A model generated the notes under the pieces. The model was not told the origin of the DNA. It saw only the letters and a list, made by a program, of their open reading frames with translations, and did not search any database. The position numbers and the translations under genes are program-made. A DNA stretch of 64,000 bases from Pseudomonas sp. ML96 (lineage in GTDB: Bacteria; Pseudomonadota; Gammaproteobacteria; Pseudomonadales; Pseudomonadaceae), in contig NZ_JPMY01000018.1 of assembly GCF_000761545.1 (NCBI RefSeq), positions 1 through 64,000 of the forward strand, written 5' to 3'. Of this stretch, positions 33,469-42,436 are shown piece by piece. Positions within the stretch are counted from its first letter, which is position 1. The number at the start of each line of letters is the position of its first letter.

Positions 33469-34893
33469 TCAGTGCTTGAACATCACGTGGCGCACCACCG
33501 TGTAGTCTTCGAGGGCATACATGGACAGGTCCTTGCCGTACCCGGACAGCTTCACCCCGCCGTGGGGCATCTCGCTCACCAGCATGAAGTGGGTGTTTAC
33601 CCAGGTGCAGCCGTATTGCAGGCGAGCGGCCAAGCGATGGGCGCGCCCCACATCGGAGGTCCACACCGAAGAGGCCAGGCCGTAGTCGGATTCATTGGCA
33701 TACGCCAGGGCTTGGGCTTCGTCCTCGAACGATGAAACTGTGACCACTGGGCCGAAGATTTCCCGGCACACGACTTCATCCTCCTGCGTGGTGCCGGCCA
33801 GGACGGTCGGTTCGAAGAAGAACCCGTTCCCTGTCACCCGTTTGCCACCGGTGACGACCTCGATATGAGGTTGCTCCTTGGCACGGTTGACGAAGCCCTC
33901 GACACGCTCCAAGTGCTCTTTGGTGATCAGCGGGCCCATCTCGGTCGCCGGGTCATCTTGCAGCCCGCATTTGATGCTGGAGACGGCTTCGCCGAGTTTG
34001 CGAACGAACTCCGGGTAGACCGCCTTCTGCACATAGAGGCGGCACGCGGCGGTGCAGTCCTGGCCGGCGTTGTAGAAGCCGAAGGCGCGGATGCCTTCGA
34101 CGGCGGCGTCGATGTCGGCATCATCGAAGATCAGGACGGGCGCTTTGCCACCCAACTCCATGTGCATCCGTTTCACGCTGTCGGCGGTGTCTTCGATGAT
34201 CCGGCTGCCGGTACGCACGGAGCCGGTCAACGACACCATGCGCACCTGAGAGTGGCTGGTCAGCGGTTCGCCCACCGTCGCGCCTCGGCCATGAACAATG
34301 TTGACTACACCGGCAGGGAAAATCTTGGCGAGCAACTCGCCCAGTTTCAGGGTGCTCATCGGGGTGTGTTCCGATGGTTTCAGCACAACGGTGTTCCCAC
34401 CGGCCAATGCCGGGCCAAGTTTCCACGCGGCCATCAGCAAGGGGTAGTTCCATGGTGCTATGGAGGCGACCACGCCTACTGGGTCGCGGCGGATCATCGA
34501 GGTGTGGTCCGGGATGTATTCGCCTGCCGCCGAGCCCTGCAGGTTGCGAACGGCGCCGGCAAAGAAGCGGAATACGTCCGATACGGCTGGCAGTTCGTCC
34601 TGCAGCACGGCTGTGTAGGGCTTGCCGCAGTTGTCCGCCTCCAGGCGAGCGAACACCGGCGCTAGGGCATCGATGCCGTCGGCGAGCTTGAGCAGCAGAG
34701 CCGAGCGGTCCTTGGGCGGCGTTTGCGACCAGGCTTCGAAAGCCGCATCCGCGCTTTGCACTGCGGTATGGACCTGGGCACGGCTGGCCTCGGTAGTCTG
34801 TACCAGGACACTGCCCAGGGACGGGTTGTACACGGCCAGGCTTTCACCTTCGCCAGCTACGAGGGCACCATTGATCAGAAGTTTGGTTTGCAT
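33469..34893 (-). CDS. Gamma-aminobutyraldehyde dehydrogenase-like (PatD/YdcW family)
   Basis: This 474-residue NAD-dependent aldehyde dehydrogenase has [11 protein letters not shown] (general-base Glu), [11 protein letters not shown] (catalytic Cys) and the C-terminus [23 protein letters not shown], which is close to E. coli YdcW/PatD. These enzymes oxidise 4-aminobutanal and other omega-aminoaldehydes. ATG 34893 (MQTKLLING) matches YdcW in start and length. An in-frame ATG lies 15 nt upstream at 34908. It lies between the permease and the EctB-like gene in the operon. Oxidation of omega-oxoacids is an alternative role. Confidence 0.9.
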   Translation of the reverse strand: MQTKLLINGALVAGEGESLAVYNPSLGSVLVQTTEASRAQVHTAVQSADAAFEAWSQTPPKDRSALLLKLADGIDALAPVFARLEADNCGKPYTAVLQDELPAVSDVFRFFAGAVRNLQGSAAGEYIPDHTSMIRRDPVGVVASIAPWNYPLLMAAWKLGPALAGGNTVVLKPSEHTPMSTLKLGELLAKIFPAGVVNIVHGRGATVGEPLTSHSQVRMVSLTGSVRTGSRIIEDTADSVKRMHMELGGKAPVLIFDDADIDAAVEGIRAFGFYNAGQDCTAACRLYVQKAVYPEFVRKLGEAVSSIKCGLQDDPATEMGPLITKEHLERVEGFVNRAKEQPHIEVVTGGKRVTGNGFFFEPTVLAGTTQEDEVVCREIFGPVVTVSSFEDEAQALAYANESDYGLASSVWTSDVGRAHRLAARLQYGCTWVNTHFMLVSEMPHGGVKLSGYGKDLSMYALEDYTVVRHVMFKH

Positions 34894-34971
34894 ATCGATT
34901 CTCGCCATTGAACGGCAAGGTCAGGGCCTTGCCTGTGGTTGTTGTCAGAGCATTCGATTGGAAGGAAGCCA

Positions 34972-36303
34972 CTACACCAGTGCGTCAGGTACTGGATTGC
35001 GGAAGAAGCTGGTCCTGCAGGCGAGATAAACCGCACCTAGGGCGAGCCAGCCACAGCCCATGATCAGTGCGTCTTTATCCAGGCTGACGAGCATCCACGC
35101 TGCTGTGGTCAGACCGATGAGAGGGAAGAGCACTCCGCGCAGCAAGCCGGCCCCATCCTTGGTGTATGCGTCGAAGGTGAGTCGCAACGCGCAAAGGTTG
35201 ACGGCGGTGAAGGCGAGAAAAGCGCCGAAATTGACCAGGGAAGTCGCGGTGGCGATCGTCAAGCCAAAACCGGCGGTACCGAAGACACCGCAGAGCAGGA
35301 TGTTGAAGGCGGGGGTCTTGTAGCGAGGGTGCAGGACGCCGAACAGTTTGCGCGGTAGTTGGTTATCCCGACCCAGGGCGTACAGCAACCGGCCCACGCT
35401 GGCCTGGAACGACATCCCCGCGGCGAAGTGGGCGATGATGATTCCCGCCAGGACCACGGCGAAGAACAGGTCGCCGCCGATCATGCGGGCGATCTCGAAC
35501 GCGGCGCCGTCCACAAACTCGAACGTGGGGGAGGGATGCGCCAGGTACATGAAGTACGAGGAGCCCACGTAGACTGAACCGCCGATCAATGCGACCAGCA
35601 GAATGGCACGTGGCAGCGTCCGGCCCGGGTCTCGGGTTTCCTCGCTGAGCGTGGACAGCGCGTCAAAGCCCAGAAACGAGTAGGCGGCAATGGCGGCACC
35701 GGCCATGCTGGTGGCGAAGGGCACTTCATGATTGAAGAACGGCTTGGCTGACAGAAGCCCGCCAGGGCCGTTGACCGCAACGATGTAGTGCACGCACAGG
35801 CCAATGAACACGACGATGATGATCAGTTGCGCGACCATCAGTAACACGTTGAAGCGGTTGGCGACCTGGATGCCGAGGACATTGAGCAGCGAGGTAGAGA
35901 CGATGAACCCGATGATCCACACCCACTGTGGCACCTCTGGGAAGGCCATGCTGAGGTAGCTGGCGCCGAGCAGCCAGATCAGCATCGGGATGAAGAAGTA
36001 GTCGAGCAGGGCGGCCCAGCCCACCATGAACCCGAGGTTCGCGCTCAGCATCTTGCGGGTATAGGTGTAGGCCGAACCGGCTGCCGGGAACACCTTGACC
36101 AGTCGGCCGTAGCTCAAGGCCGTGAACACCACGCCGGTTGCCGCGATCAGGTAGGCCATCGCCGTGGTGTTCCCACTGGCTTGCGTGATCACTCCATAGG
36201 TGCCGAAGACGATCAGCGGGGCCAGAAATGCCAGGCCGAACAACAGCACGGAAAACGGGCCTAGGGTGCGTCTCAACGAGGCGCCAGAGTTTGACTCACT
36301 CAT
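34972..36303 (-). CDS. APC-family amine/amino-acid permease (PuuP-like)
   Basis: This 443-residue inner-membrane transporter has about 12 hydrophobic segments and the APC motif AAGSAYTYTRKML in the TM3 region. TM6 and the following loop read GFDALSTLSEETRDPGRTLPRAI. PuuP-like permeases take up putrescine and related amines by proton symport. ATG 36303 has GAGAGGTG 6 nt upstream, and the longer frame would start with GTG. It is 12 nt after the Fe-alcohol dehydrogenase gene. It probably imports the substrate of this operon. Confidence 0.88.
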   Translation of the reverse strand: MSESNSGASLRRTLGPFSVLLFGLAFLAPLIVFGTYGVITQASGNTTAMAYLIAATGVVFTALSYGRLVKVFPAAGSAYTYTRKMLSANLGFMVGWAALLDYFFIPMLIWLLGASYLSMAFPEVPQWVWIIGFIVSTSLLNVLGIQVANRFNVLLMVAQLIIIVVFIGLCVHYIVAVNGPGGLLSAKPFFNHEVPFATSMAGAAIAAYSFLGFDALSTLSEETRDPGRTLPRAILLVALIGGSVYVGSSYFMYLAHPSPTFEFVDGAAFEIARMIGGDLFFAVVLAGIIIAHFAAGMSFQASVGRLLYALGRDNQLPRKLFGVLHPRYKTPAFNILLCGVFGTAGFGLTIATATSLVNFGAFLAFTAVNLCALRLTFDAYTKDGAGLLRGVLFPLIGLTTAAWMLVSLDKDALIMGCGWLALGAVYLACRTSFFRNPVPDALV

Positions 36304-36315
36304 GATAGGCACCTC

Positions 36316-37473
36316 TCACGCGACGAAGTTGTAAGCGGTGGTGATGATGTCGTGGTAGGCCTGCACGGACATTTCCTTGGCATTGCTGGCATCGGAAAAG
36401 TTCTTCTTCGACTTTTCGGCAATGGTCAGGAAGTCTTCTTCGCGCACACCTTTGACTTCAGCGAAGCAGGGGATCCCCAGGTCCTTGCTCATCTGGAACA
36501 GATGGCCGACAGCGGCCTCGGCGGCGTCGGTCGGCGAAAGTGTGGGATCGATCCCCAGCGCATAGGCAACCTGGGCGTGGCGGACGATGTCGGCGTCGCG
36601 GTTGTGGCCGAATACGAAGGGCAGGAAGATCGCGTTACCCACACCGTGCGGCGTGTCGTACATGCCGCCAATCGATTCGGAAATACAGTGCACACTGCCG
36701 ACGTCAGCGTTGCCGAAGGCCATGCCAGCGATCAGGCTCGCCACCAGCATCTGCTCCCGTGCCTGCTGATTGTCAGGCTCAAGAACGGCCCCTTTGAGAT
36801 GCTGGCTGATCAGACGGATGGCATGCAGCGCCAGGCCGTCGCTGATCGGGTTCGACACGCGACAGGTGTAGGCTTCGATGGCGTGGGTCAGGGCATCCAT
36901 GCCGGTCGCGGCGGCAATCGACGCGGGCAGGGTATCGAGGATTCGGGAGTCAAGCAGAGCCAGTACTGGCCCGACCCGGTAATCATGGACGCTCATCTTG
37001 AAATGACGGGCGGTGTCGGTGATCACCGAGAAGCAGGTCACTTCGCTGCCGGTGCCCGCGGTGGTCGGGATTGCGACGATGGGCGGTATGGTGTGTTTGA
37101 GCTTGAACGACCCTTCGTAGTCCTCTATACGGCCGTCGTGAGTGAGTAGCAGGCTGATGGCCTTGGCCGCATCCATCGCGCTGCCGCCGCCAACCGCCAG
37201 CAAGCCATCTATGCCTTTGCCCCGATACTGCTGCGCGATTTGATTGATGTCTTCACTGCGAGGGTTGGCCTTAATGTCCGACACTTCCTCGAAGGAGATG
37301 CCAGCCTTCTCCAGGCTGGCGTAGACGCTGTCCAGCAGGCCGGCTGCCTTCACCCCGGGATCGGTCACGATCAGGATGCGGCTCAGGCCAAGTGCCCGCA
37401 GATGCTCACCGGTGCGCTCGCGCAGGCCGGGTTCCATGACGACTTTACTGGGGAGTAAGAACTTGAATTCCAT
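36316..37473 (-). CDS. Iron-containing (group III) alcohol dehydrogenase
   Basis: This 385-residue NAD(P)-dependent enzyme has GGGSAMDAAKAIS (cofactor), PTTAGTGSEVT, and the metal-ligand regions MDALTHAIEAY and HGVGNAIFLPFVFGHN. ATG 37473 has AGAGGT upstream, and the open frame further upstream is not supported. It is the first gene of the six-gene operon and lies just after the terminator of the BVMO-hydrolase unit. It could oxidise an omega-hydroxyacid to the oxoacid, which fits the hydrolase and aldehyde dehydrogenase nearby. Confidence 0.9.
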   Translation of the reverse strand: MEFKFLLPSKVVMEPGLRERTGEHLRALGLSRILIVTDPGVKAAGLLDSVYASLEKAGISFEEVSDIKANPRSEDINQIAQQYRGKGIDGLLAVGGGSAMDAAKAISLLLTHDGRIEDYEGSFKLKHTIPPIVAIPTTAGTGSEVTCFSVITDTARHFKMSVHDYRVGPVLALLDSRILDTLPASIAAATGMDALTHAIEAYTCRVSNPISDGLALHAIRLISQHLKGAVLEPDNQQAREQMLVASLIAGMAFGNADVGSVHCISESIGGMYDTPHGVGNAIFLPFVFGHNRDADIVRHAQVAYALGIDPTLSPTDAAEAAVGHLFQMSKDLGIPCFAEVKGVREEDFLTIAEKSKKNFSDASNAKEMSVQAYHDIITTAYNFVA

Positions 37474-37642
37474 ACATACCTCTTGCTCGATTGTTGTGGT
37501 TGTCGAAAGGGCAGTGGAGGAGCACCCGCGCGAGTTCGTCTTGGCGGCTCGGGCGCTTGGAGTACGGCTTGACGGTTTCAACAAGCCGGAATCTTGTTGT
37601 TCTGTGTCCTGCGAAAGGTGCTGCGAGAAGCCTCTGGTTGAA

Positions 37643-37676
37643 TAAAAAAAGGGGCGGCAAGCTGCACGCCCCAAAA
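37643..37676 (-). terminator. Rho-independent terminator of the BVMO-hydrolase operon
   Basis: GGGGCG (37651-37656) pairs with CGCCCC (37667-37672). On the minus strand seven T residues follow. It starts about 15 nt after the hydrolase stop and separates this unit from the alcohol dehydrogenase operon. Confidence 0.8.
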
Positions 37677-37686
37677 GGGAAGCTGA

Positions 37687-38562
37687 CTAGCGCATGTGCC
37701 CCGAGAGAAGCGACAGCAACGTGCCTGATAGGCATTTCGGGAGGTCATGACCCATCCCTGGCAGCAATACCAGGCTCGCTCCAGGAATCGCGGCGGAGGT
37801 GGCGAAGCCCCCATTGGTCGCGACCATGAGGTCCTTGTCCCCATGAATGACCAACGTGCTGCAACGGATACGCTGGAGCTCCTGGGTGCGGTCGCCCGAG
37901 TTGATGATTGCGCCGATCTGCCTTGCCGTGCCTAGGTTGCTGGCCTGGCCGCCGCCTCGTTCCCAGGCTTGCGTGGCGTAGTCGCGCAACGCTTGCTCGT
38001 CCCACTCGAGTGTCGAGCCGATCACTCGCATTATGTCCAGGTAGTCGCGAACGCTTTCCTGCTGATTGCGCGGGGGGCGGCGCAGGAGCTTGAGGAGGGC
38101 CTTGGGCGCTGGCTGGCCTACGCGCAGTGAACCGGTTGTGGAGAAGATGGACGTGAGGGTCCTGATGCGCTCGGGGTAACGAGCCGCGAGCGTCTGGGCG
38201 ATCATGCCACCCATGGACATTCCCACGACATGTGCGGTTGCCAGTTTCAAACCATTCATGAGCCCGACGACGTCGCTGGCCATGTCACCCAGGTCATAGC
38301 CGGGGGTCTTCTTGCGAAAGAACTGCTGCATGACCGAGGGAGGTGTCACCTCGGTAAAGAAGGACCCGCCCGAGTCACGGTTGTCCAAGGTGATGACGCG
38401 CAGTCCCTGCTCAACCAACCCGGCTATAAGTCGTTGCGGCCAGTAGGTCAGCTGCAGCCCCAGACCGACGATAAGCAGCACCGCCGGTGCGTCTTCGTGG
38501 CCGTGGCTGCGATAGCAGATCCTGCGGTCGCCAGGCAGCTCGCAGAAGCGATCGGTGCTCAT
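37687..38562 (-). CDS. Alpha/beta hydrolase (putative esterase/lactonase)
   Basis: This 291-residue alpha/beta-hydrolase has the oxyanion segment [14 protein letters not shown], the nucleophile elbow GMSMGG (Ser), a late acid residue near HGDKDLMV and the catalytic His in GMGHDLP. Its ATG overlaps the stop of the monooxygenase gene (ATGA), so the two are co-translated. A Baeyer-Villiger monooxygenase coupled to a hydrolase is the usual arrangement for turning a ketone into an ester or lactone and then opening it. Confidence 0.85.
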   Translation of the reverse strand: MSTDRFCELPGDRRICYRSHGHEDAPAVLLIVGLGLQLTYWPQRLIAGLVEQGLRVITLDNRDSGGSFFTEVTPPSVMQQFFRKKTPGYDLGDMASDVVGLMNGLKLATAHVVGMSMGGMIAQTLAARYPERIRTLTSIFSTTGSLRVGQPAPKALLKLLRRPPRNQQESVRDYLDIMRVIGSTLEWDEQALRDYATQAWERGGGQASNLGTARQIGAIINSGDRTQELQRIRCSTLVIHGDKDLMVATNGGFATSAAIPGASLVLLPGMGHDLPKCLSGTLLSLLSGHMR

Positions 38563-40085
38563 CCGCGGCCACCTTGTTGCTGTAGCTCGACCTTTGCGCG
38601 CAAGGGCGCGCCAGGTACGGAGGTGAACGCGAGGCACTTGTCAGCTACTGCGCCGCGGCGCAGGAGTTTGACATCGCGGAAGTAGTCCATCGACATCACC
38701 CAGGGCTCGCTAGGCCCTTGGCGCGGCATGCTGTCCAGCGCGCGTTGCACGTAGCCGGCACCGAAGTCCAGCAGAGGGCGGGTCTCGATGCCCTCTGGCG
38801 CCTTGGGTTCGCAGACGTTGTAGCCGTTGCTATCCATGAAGCCCAACAAGCGACAGAAGTGGTCGCACAGCAGGCACACTTTCAAGGTCCAGGAGGAGTT
38901 GGTGTAGCCCACTGCGAACGCGAAGTTGGGTACGCCGGAGAGCATCGTGCCTTTGTAAGCCAGGGTGTCGCTCAGCACCACCGGCTTATCGTCCTTGTAC
39001 AGGCTGATGCCACCGAACATCTGCACATTCAGCCCCGTGGCTGTAATCACGATATCGGCTTCCAGCACCTTGCCAGATTTCAGCAAAATGCCGGACTCGG
39101 TGAACCGCTCGATATGGTCGGTGACGATCTCAGCTTTACCTGCGCTGATGGCCTTGAACAGATCGCCTTCTGGCACCGTGCACAAACGCTGGTCCCAGGG
39201 GTTGTAGGGCGGGTTGAAATGCACGTCGACCGGATAGTCTTTCGGTAGCTCCTTGCGAGTCAGCCAAAGGAGCAGTTTGCGAGAAAGCTTGGGGAAGCGC
39301 TGGCAGAACGCCCAGAAGGCCAGGGTGATCTTGGCATTCTTATAGCGCGTCAGAGAGTAGGCGGTTTGCGCAGGCAGAATCCTGCGGAGAAACGCCGCAA
39401 TCGAATCATTGGCGGGCTGGTTGATGATGTAGGAGGGCGTACGCTGCAGCATGGTGATGCTGGAGACTTTGTCCGCCATGGCCGGAATCAGAGTCACGGC
39501 TGTTGCGCCGCTGCCGATGACTACGACGCGCTTGCCCGTGTAGTCCAGGTTCTCTGGCCAGTGTTGCGGATGGACGATCTGTCCCTTGAACTCTTCGGTT
39601 CCCTCGAAGCGGGGGCTGAACCCTTGGTCGTACCGATAATAACCGCCCGCGCTGAACAGCCAGCGGCATTCGACTGTGCGGATCTGCCCCGTGTGGCCAT
39701 CATCCACGTGGACTGCCCACAAACCTCTGTCGGTTTGCCAGTTCGCCGAGACGACTTTCTGCTTGTACTGGATCAAGGACTCCAGTTCATATTCGTCGAT
39801 GGCTTCACGTAGATATTCGAGAATATCTGCGGCATCTGCCAGGGACTTCGCCTTGGTCCAGGGCTTGAAGTCGAAGCCGAAGGTGTACAGATCGGAGTCG
39901 GAGCGGATGCCGGGATAGCGGAACAGGTCCCAGGTGCCACCCATGTGCTCACGGGACTCGAGAATCGCAAAGGTCTTGGTTGGTTGGTGGCGACGCAAAT
40001 AGGCTGCCGCGCCGATGCCAGACACACCGGCTCCCATGATCAAAATGTCGAGTGGCTCAACCGGAAGAGCAGTGTGCGAGGACAT
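38559..40085 (-). CDS. EthA-like Baeyer-Villiger flavin monooxygenase
   Basis: This 508-residue class B flavoprotein monooxygenase has FAD motif [30 protein letters not shown], and NADPH motif [11 protein letters not shown]. The Baeyer-Villiger fingerprint [12 protein letters not shown] (FxGxxxHxxxWP) lies between them. Overall the pattern is close to mycobacterial EthA. These enzymes insert oxygen next to a ketone, giving esters or lactones. ATG 40085 has a perfect AGGAGG upstream. The 387-nt upstream region carries a TetR-type tandem repeat and a PucR-candidate palindrome. Confidence 0.9.
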   Translation of the reverse strand: MSSHTALPVEPLDILIMGAGVSGIGAAAYLRRHQPTKTFAILESREHMGGTWDLFRYPGIRSDSDLYTFGFDFKPWTKAKSLADAADILEYLREAIDEYELESLIQYKQKVVSANWQTDRGLWAVHVDDGHTGQIRTVECRWLFSAGGYYRYDQGFSPRFEGTEEFKGQIVHPQHWPENLDYTGKRVVVIGSGATAVTLIPAMADKVSSITMLQRTPSYIINQPANDSIAAFLRRILPAQTAYSLTRYKNAKITLAFWAFCQRFPKLSRKLLLWLTRKELPKDYPVDVHFNPPYNPWDQRLCTVPEGDLFKAISAGKAEIVTDHIERFTESGILLKSGKVLEADIVITATGLNVQMFGGISLYKDDKPVVLSDTLAYKGTMLSGVPNFAFAVGYTNSSWTLKVCLLCDHFCRLLGFMDSNGYNVCEPKAPEGIETRPLLDFGAGYVQRALDSMPRQGPSEPWVMSMDYFRDVKLLRRGAVADKCLAFTSVPGAPLRAKVELQQQGGRG

Positions 40086-40114
40086 ATCGCCTCCTATTGT
40101 TGTGTTATAGAGAC

Positions 40115-40146
40115 TGATCATATGACTTGATCATTTGACTATAATA
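40115..40146. promoter_or_regulatory. Tandem-repeat operator A (probable TetR site)
   Basis: TGATCATATGACT (40115-40127) is followed directly by TGATCATTTGACT (40128-40140), with one mismatch. The 31 nt from 40116 match the site at 41306-41336 at 25 positions. It is 30 nt upstream of the BVMO ATG. The TetR gene lies between the two copies, which makes TetR the best candidate binder. Confidence 0.6.
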
Positions 40147-40170
40147 GAGGCGGCAAACTGTGTGGGGCAA

Positions 40171-40214
40171 GGTGCAAAATGCACCGTGCAACTATCGTTT
40201 TGGGATGATTTGCA
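40171..40214. promoter_or_regulatory. Palindrome plus TGATTTGCA element, copy 1
   Basis: GGTGCA-AAA-TGCACC (40171-40185) is a perfect inverted repeat. TGATTTGCA follows 20 nt later. The same combination occurs at 46100-46144, in the region shared by the second dioxygenase and the PucR-type regulator. Both copies lie upstream of minus-strand genes in the same orientation. Confidence 0.55.
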
Positions 40215-40472
40215 TCACTTCTGTCTGCGTATCGCTGTCCGATGAGCTATCGCGATGGCGTGACAGTCAGAAAGGTAGTGCGAGGAGGAGAGGGGGCATG
40301 ATCCGGGGGGGGGTTATGCCTTGAGCCAGGTGATGCAGGGAGAAAATTCGAGTCGTTATAGCGGTGATCGGCAGGAGCTGGCGCGGCGAGGTGCACTGGC
40401 TTGCCCACCTGTAAAAGTCTCCTGGCTCGGATTGCCGTGCCGCGCGAGCGCGCGGCACATCCGAATAGCGTT

Positions 40473-41054
40473 TCAGTAGCTGCTCACCAGTAGCTTAACT
40501 GCGTGGCAGGCCGTCTCAGTCTCGCTTTCCAAGCGCTCACGATCGCCGTGGGCGGACCAGGCGAGCAGCAAGCCATCGAAGAGATTGATGAGCAGACGAC
40601 TGACGGTGGTCAGTGCGGTCTGGTCCAGCGCAGCACCGATAACCTTGTGGATGGCCTGCTGGGTCGCTTCGATGGAAACGGCATAGATCTTCGCTGCCAT
40701 ATCCGGGTTGTTGCGTAGGTTCCAGAAGAAGAGTTCGAACTGTGTGGTGGCCAGTTCGGGATGTGCGGTGAACCACTTGACCAGCTGGCGCAACATTTCC
40801 GCTACCGATTCACCTGCCGTGGCGCCTGCCGGAGCATGCTGCAGCGACTGCTGCGGCATGTTGATCAGGGACTCGTAGACGGCATAGAACAACTCGTCCT
40901 TGGTGTGGAAGACATAGTGCAGCGAGGCCAGTGGAGAGTCTGCCGCCGTCGCGATACGCCGCGTCGTGGCGTTGGCTATGCCGTGCTCTGCGATCACCTT
41001 GATGGTGGCCTCAATAAAATCCTGTCTGCGCTCTTCAGCGCCTATCCGAGCCAT
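40473..41054 (-). CDS. TetR-family regulator
   Basis: This 193-residue regulator has an N-terminal HTH (GIANATTRRIATAADSPLASLHYVFHTKDELFYAV, about residues 25-60) and a helical ligand domain. It sits upstream of the EthA-like BVMO on the same strand, whereas mycobacterial ethR is divergent from ethA. Nearly identical operator-like repeats flank it: one before the BVMO, one before its own gene and the dioxygenase. Repression of both promoters is likely. The ligand is unknown. Confidence 0.85.
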   Translation of the reverse strand: MARIGAEERRQDFIEATIKVIAEHGIANATTRRIATAADSPLASLHYVFHTKDELFYAVYESLINMPQQSLQHAPAGATAGESVAEMLRQLVKWFTAHPELATTQFELFFWNLRNNPDMAAKIYAVSIEATQQAIHKVIGAALDQTALTTVSRLLINLFDGLLLAWSAHGDRERLESETETACHAVKLLVSSY

Positions 41055-41483
41055 TGAGCGTTCTCCCTTTTCGGTATTGCCGCCAACCCTCTGGTCCGGT
41101 GCCGGCGGTGACGAATGCTATCGCAAGGTCATTCCCCAATCCATGAGGTGAGTCGTTGCAATTCCTTTCCTTGGGGGATGGTGGCACCCAGCGAGTGGTC
41201 ATCGCCTAGGAGGACACCGGCCTCGCCAAGTGAGAATGCCTCCTGTCATCTGGGCCATCGAATTCAATGGTTCGAACGGTGGCCGCGAAACAGCATAAAA
41301 CGCAAGATCAATTGACTTGATCAGATGACCATATTAGGTAATCATGAATTGCCCACCCTGGCAATGCCGGGCAGCGGTAGCGGAACCGAGAGTGCGCTTC
41401 TGTGATTGGCGCTGGGTGAGCTGAGCCGGGTTGTCCAGGTTCGCTGGATAGAACAATGACAAAACCAGACAGGTACAAAGCAG
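41055..41483. promoter_or_regulatory. Divergent TetR/dioxygenase control region
   Basis: This 429-nt gene-free region lies between the TetR gene (minus) and the first PhyH dioxygenase (plus). It contains operator copy B at 41306-41336 and GGTACAAAGC at 41472-41481 just before the dioxygenase start, which resembles the left part of the 46100 palindrome. No gene was seen. Confidence 0.55.
41306..41336. promoter_or_regulatory. Tandem-repeat operator B (probable TetR site)
   Basis: This is a second copy of the tandem repeat (GATCAATTGACT then TGATCAGATGAC), matching site A at 25 of 31 positions. It covers a possible -35 (TTGACT, 41312-41317), so a bound repressor would block transcription towards the dioxygenase gene. 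Confidence 0.6.
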
Positions 41484-42371
41484 ATGGATACACGAAAGCT
41501 ATCGACGGTCGGCAGCGATGCATCGATCGAGCAGGTGGTGGAGATCATCCGGCGTGACGGCGGCGTCATCATTTCCGAGTTTGTATCGCCAGCAACGCTG
41601 AAGTCCCTTACCGAAGAGCTAGACGCCTACCTGAACGTCACGCCTTGTGGCGTGGATCCCTATTTCGCAGGCACGCAGACCCGACGTGTCGCCCGCATCA
41701 TCGGGCGCAGTGACACGGCGGTGGAGGTGGCCCTGAGCCCGCTGTTCATCGGTGCGGCCCGGCAGATCCTGCAGACACCGACCCATGTCTGGGTGGGCAG
41801 CGACCGCATCGAGATGGCCCCTGACATTCAGCTCAGCATCACCCAGGCCATCCAGATCGGGCCGGGCCAAGGTCTCCAGCCCCTGCACCGTGACGATGCC
41901 ACCTCGCTGTGGCGACATCCCCAGTTCGGGCGCGAGGCCCGGCTGCAGATGATGCTGGCCATCTCGGACTTCACCGAAGAAAACGGTGCCACGCGCGTGA
42001 TTCCGGGTAGCCACCAATGGGATGACGAGCGCATGCCGACCCAGGAAGAAACCATCGCCGCGGAAATGAAGGCAGGCTCCGCGCTGCTGTGGATGGGGTC
42101 GGTCTACCACGGCGGTGGTGCCAATACCACGTCGTCTCCTCGTACTGGCCTGACCATGGCCTACGACCTGGCGTTCCTGCGCCTCGAAGAGAACCACTTC
42201 CTTTCCCTTCCCATTGAACGGGTTCGCCAGCTCCCCCCGGAGATGCAGCGCCTGCTGGGCTGGAGCGCCAGTTCCACGCTGCTGGGTTGGGTGGAGGTCG
42301 ATGGCCAGATGCGAGACCCGCAAGAGCTTCTGGACATGCCTGCTTTCTCCGAGCCGGGGAAAGGTTTCTAG
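41484..42371 (+). CDS. PhyH-family Fe(II)/2-oxoglutarate dioxygenase, copy 1
   Basis: This 295-residue member of the phytanoyl-CoA dioxygenase family has the facial triad: His and Asp in LHRDDATSLW, and the distal His in SVYHGGGANTT. The 2-oxoglutarate Arg lies in PRTGLTMAYD. FTEENGATRVIPGSHQWDDE is the conserved core. The enzyme should hydroxylate a small molecule. It is not EctD, since the EctD-specific substrate motif is missing. It is followed after 65 nt by a flavin amine/amino-acid oxidase, probably in one transcript. A second, clearly paralogous copy lies at 45042-45911. Confidence 0.87.
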   Translation: MDTRKLSTVGSDASIEQVVEIIRRDGGVIISEFVSPATLKSLTEELDAYLNVTPCGVDPYFAGTQTRRVARIIGRSDTAVEVALSPLFIGAARQILQTPTHVWVGSDRIEMAPDIQLSITQAIQIGPGQGLQPLHRDDATSLWRHPQFGREARLQMMLAISDFTEENGATRVIPGSHQWDDERMPTQEETIAAEMKAGSALLWMGSVYHGGGANTTSSPRTGLTMAYDLAFLRLEENHFLSLPIERVRQLPPEMQRLLGWSASSTLLGWVEVDGQMRDPQELLDMPAFSEPGKGF

Positions 42372-42436
42372 CAGTCTCGAGCCTGCCACGGGGCGACCCT
42401 GGCGGAGCGTTGGTCGGTGATCGTGGAGCGATTTGA

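Larger units (their letters stand above)
40086..40472. promoter_or_regulatory. BVMO operon control region
   Basis: This 387-nt gene-free region lies between the BVMO start and the TetR stop. It contains a 13-bp tandem repeat at 40115-40140, the palindrome GGTGCAAAATGCACC at 40171-40185, and TGATTTGCA at 40206-40214. The part near 40300-40315 has a run of nine G. No gene was seen. Confidence 0.65.

Noticed and set aside
40115..40140. CRISPR or larger tandem-repeat array
   Set aside because: There are only two 13-bp units with no spacers and no cas genes. A regulatory site fits better.
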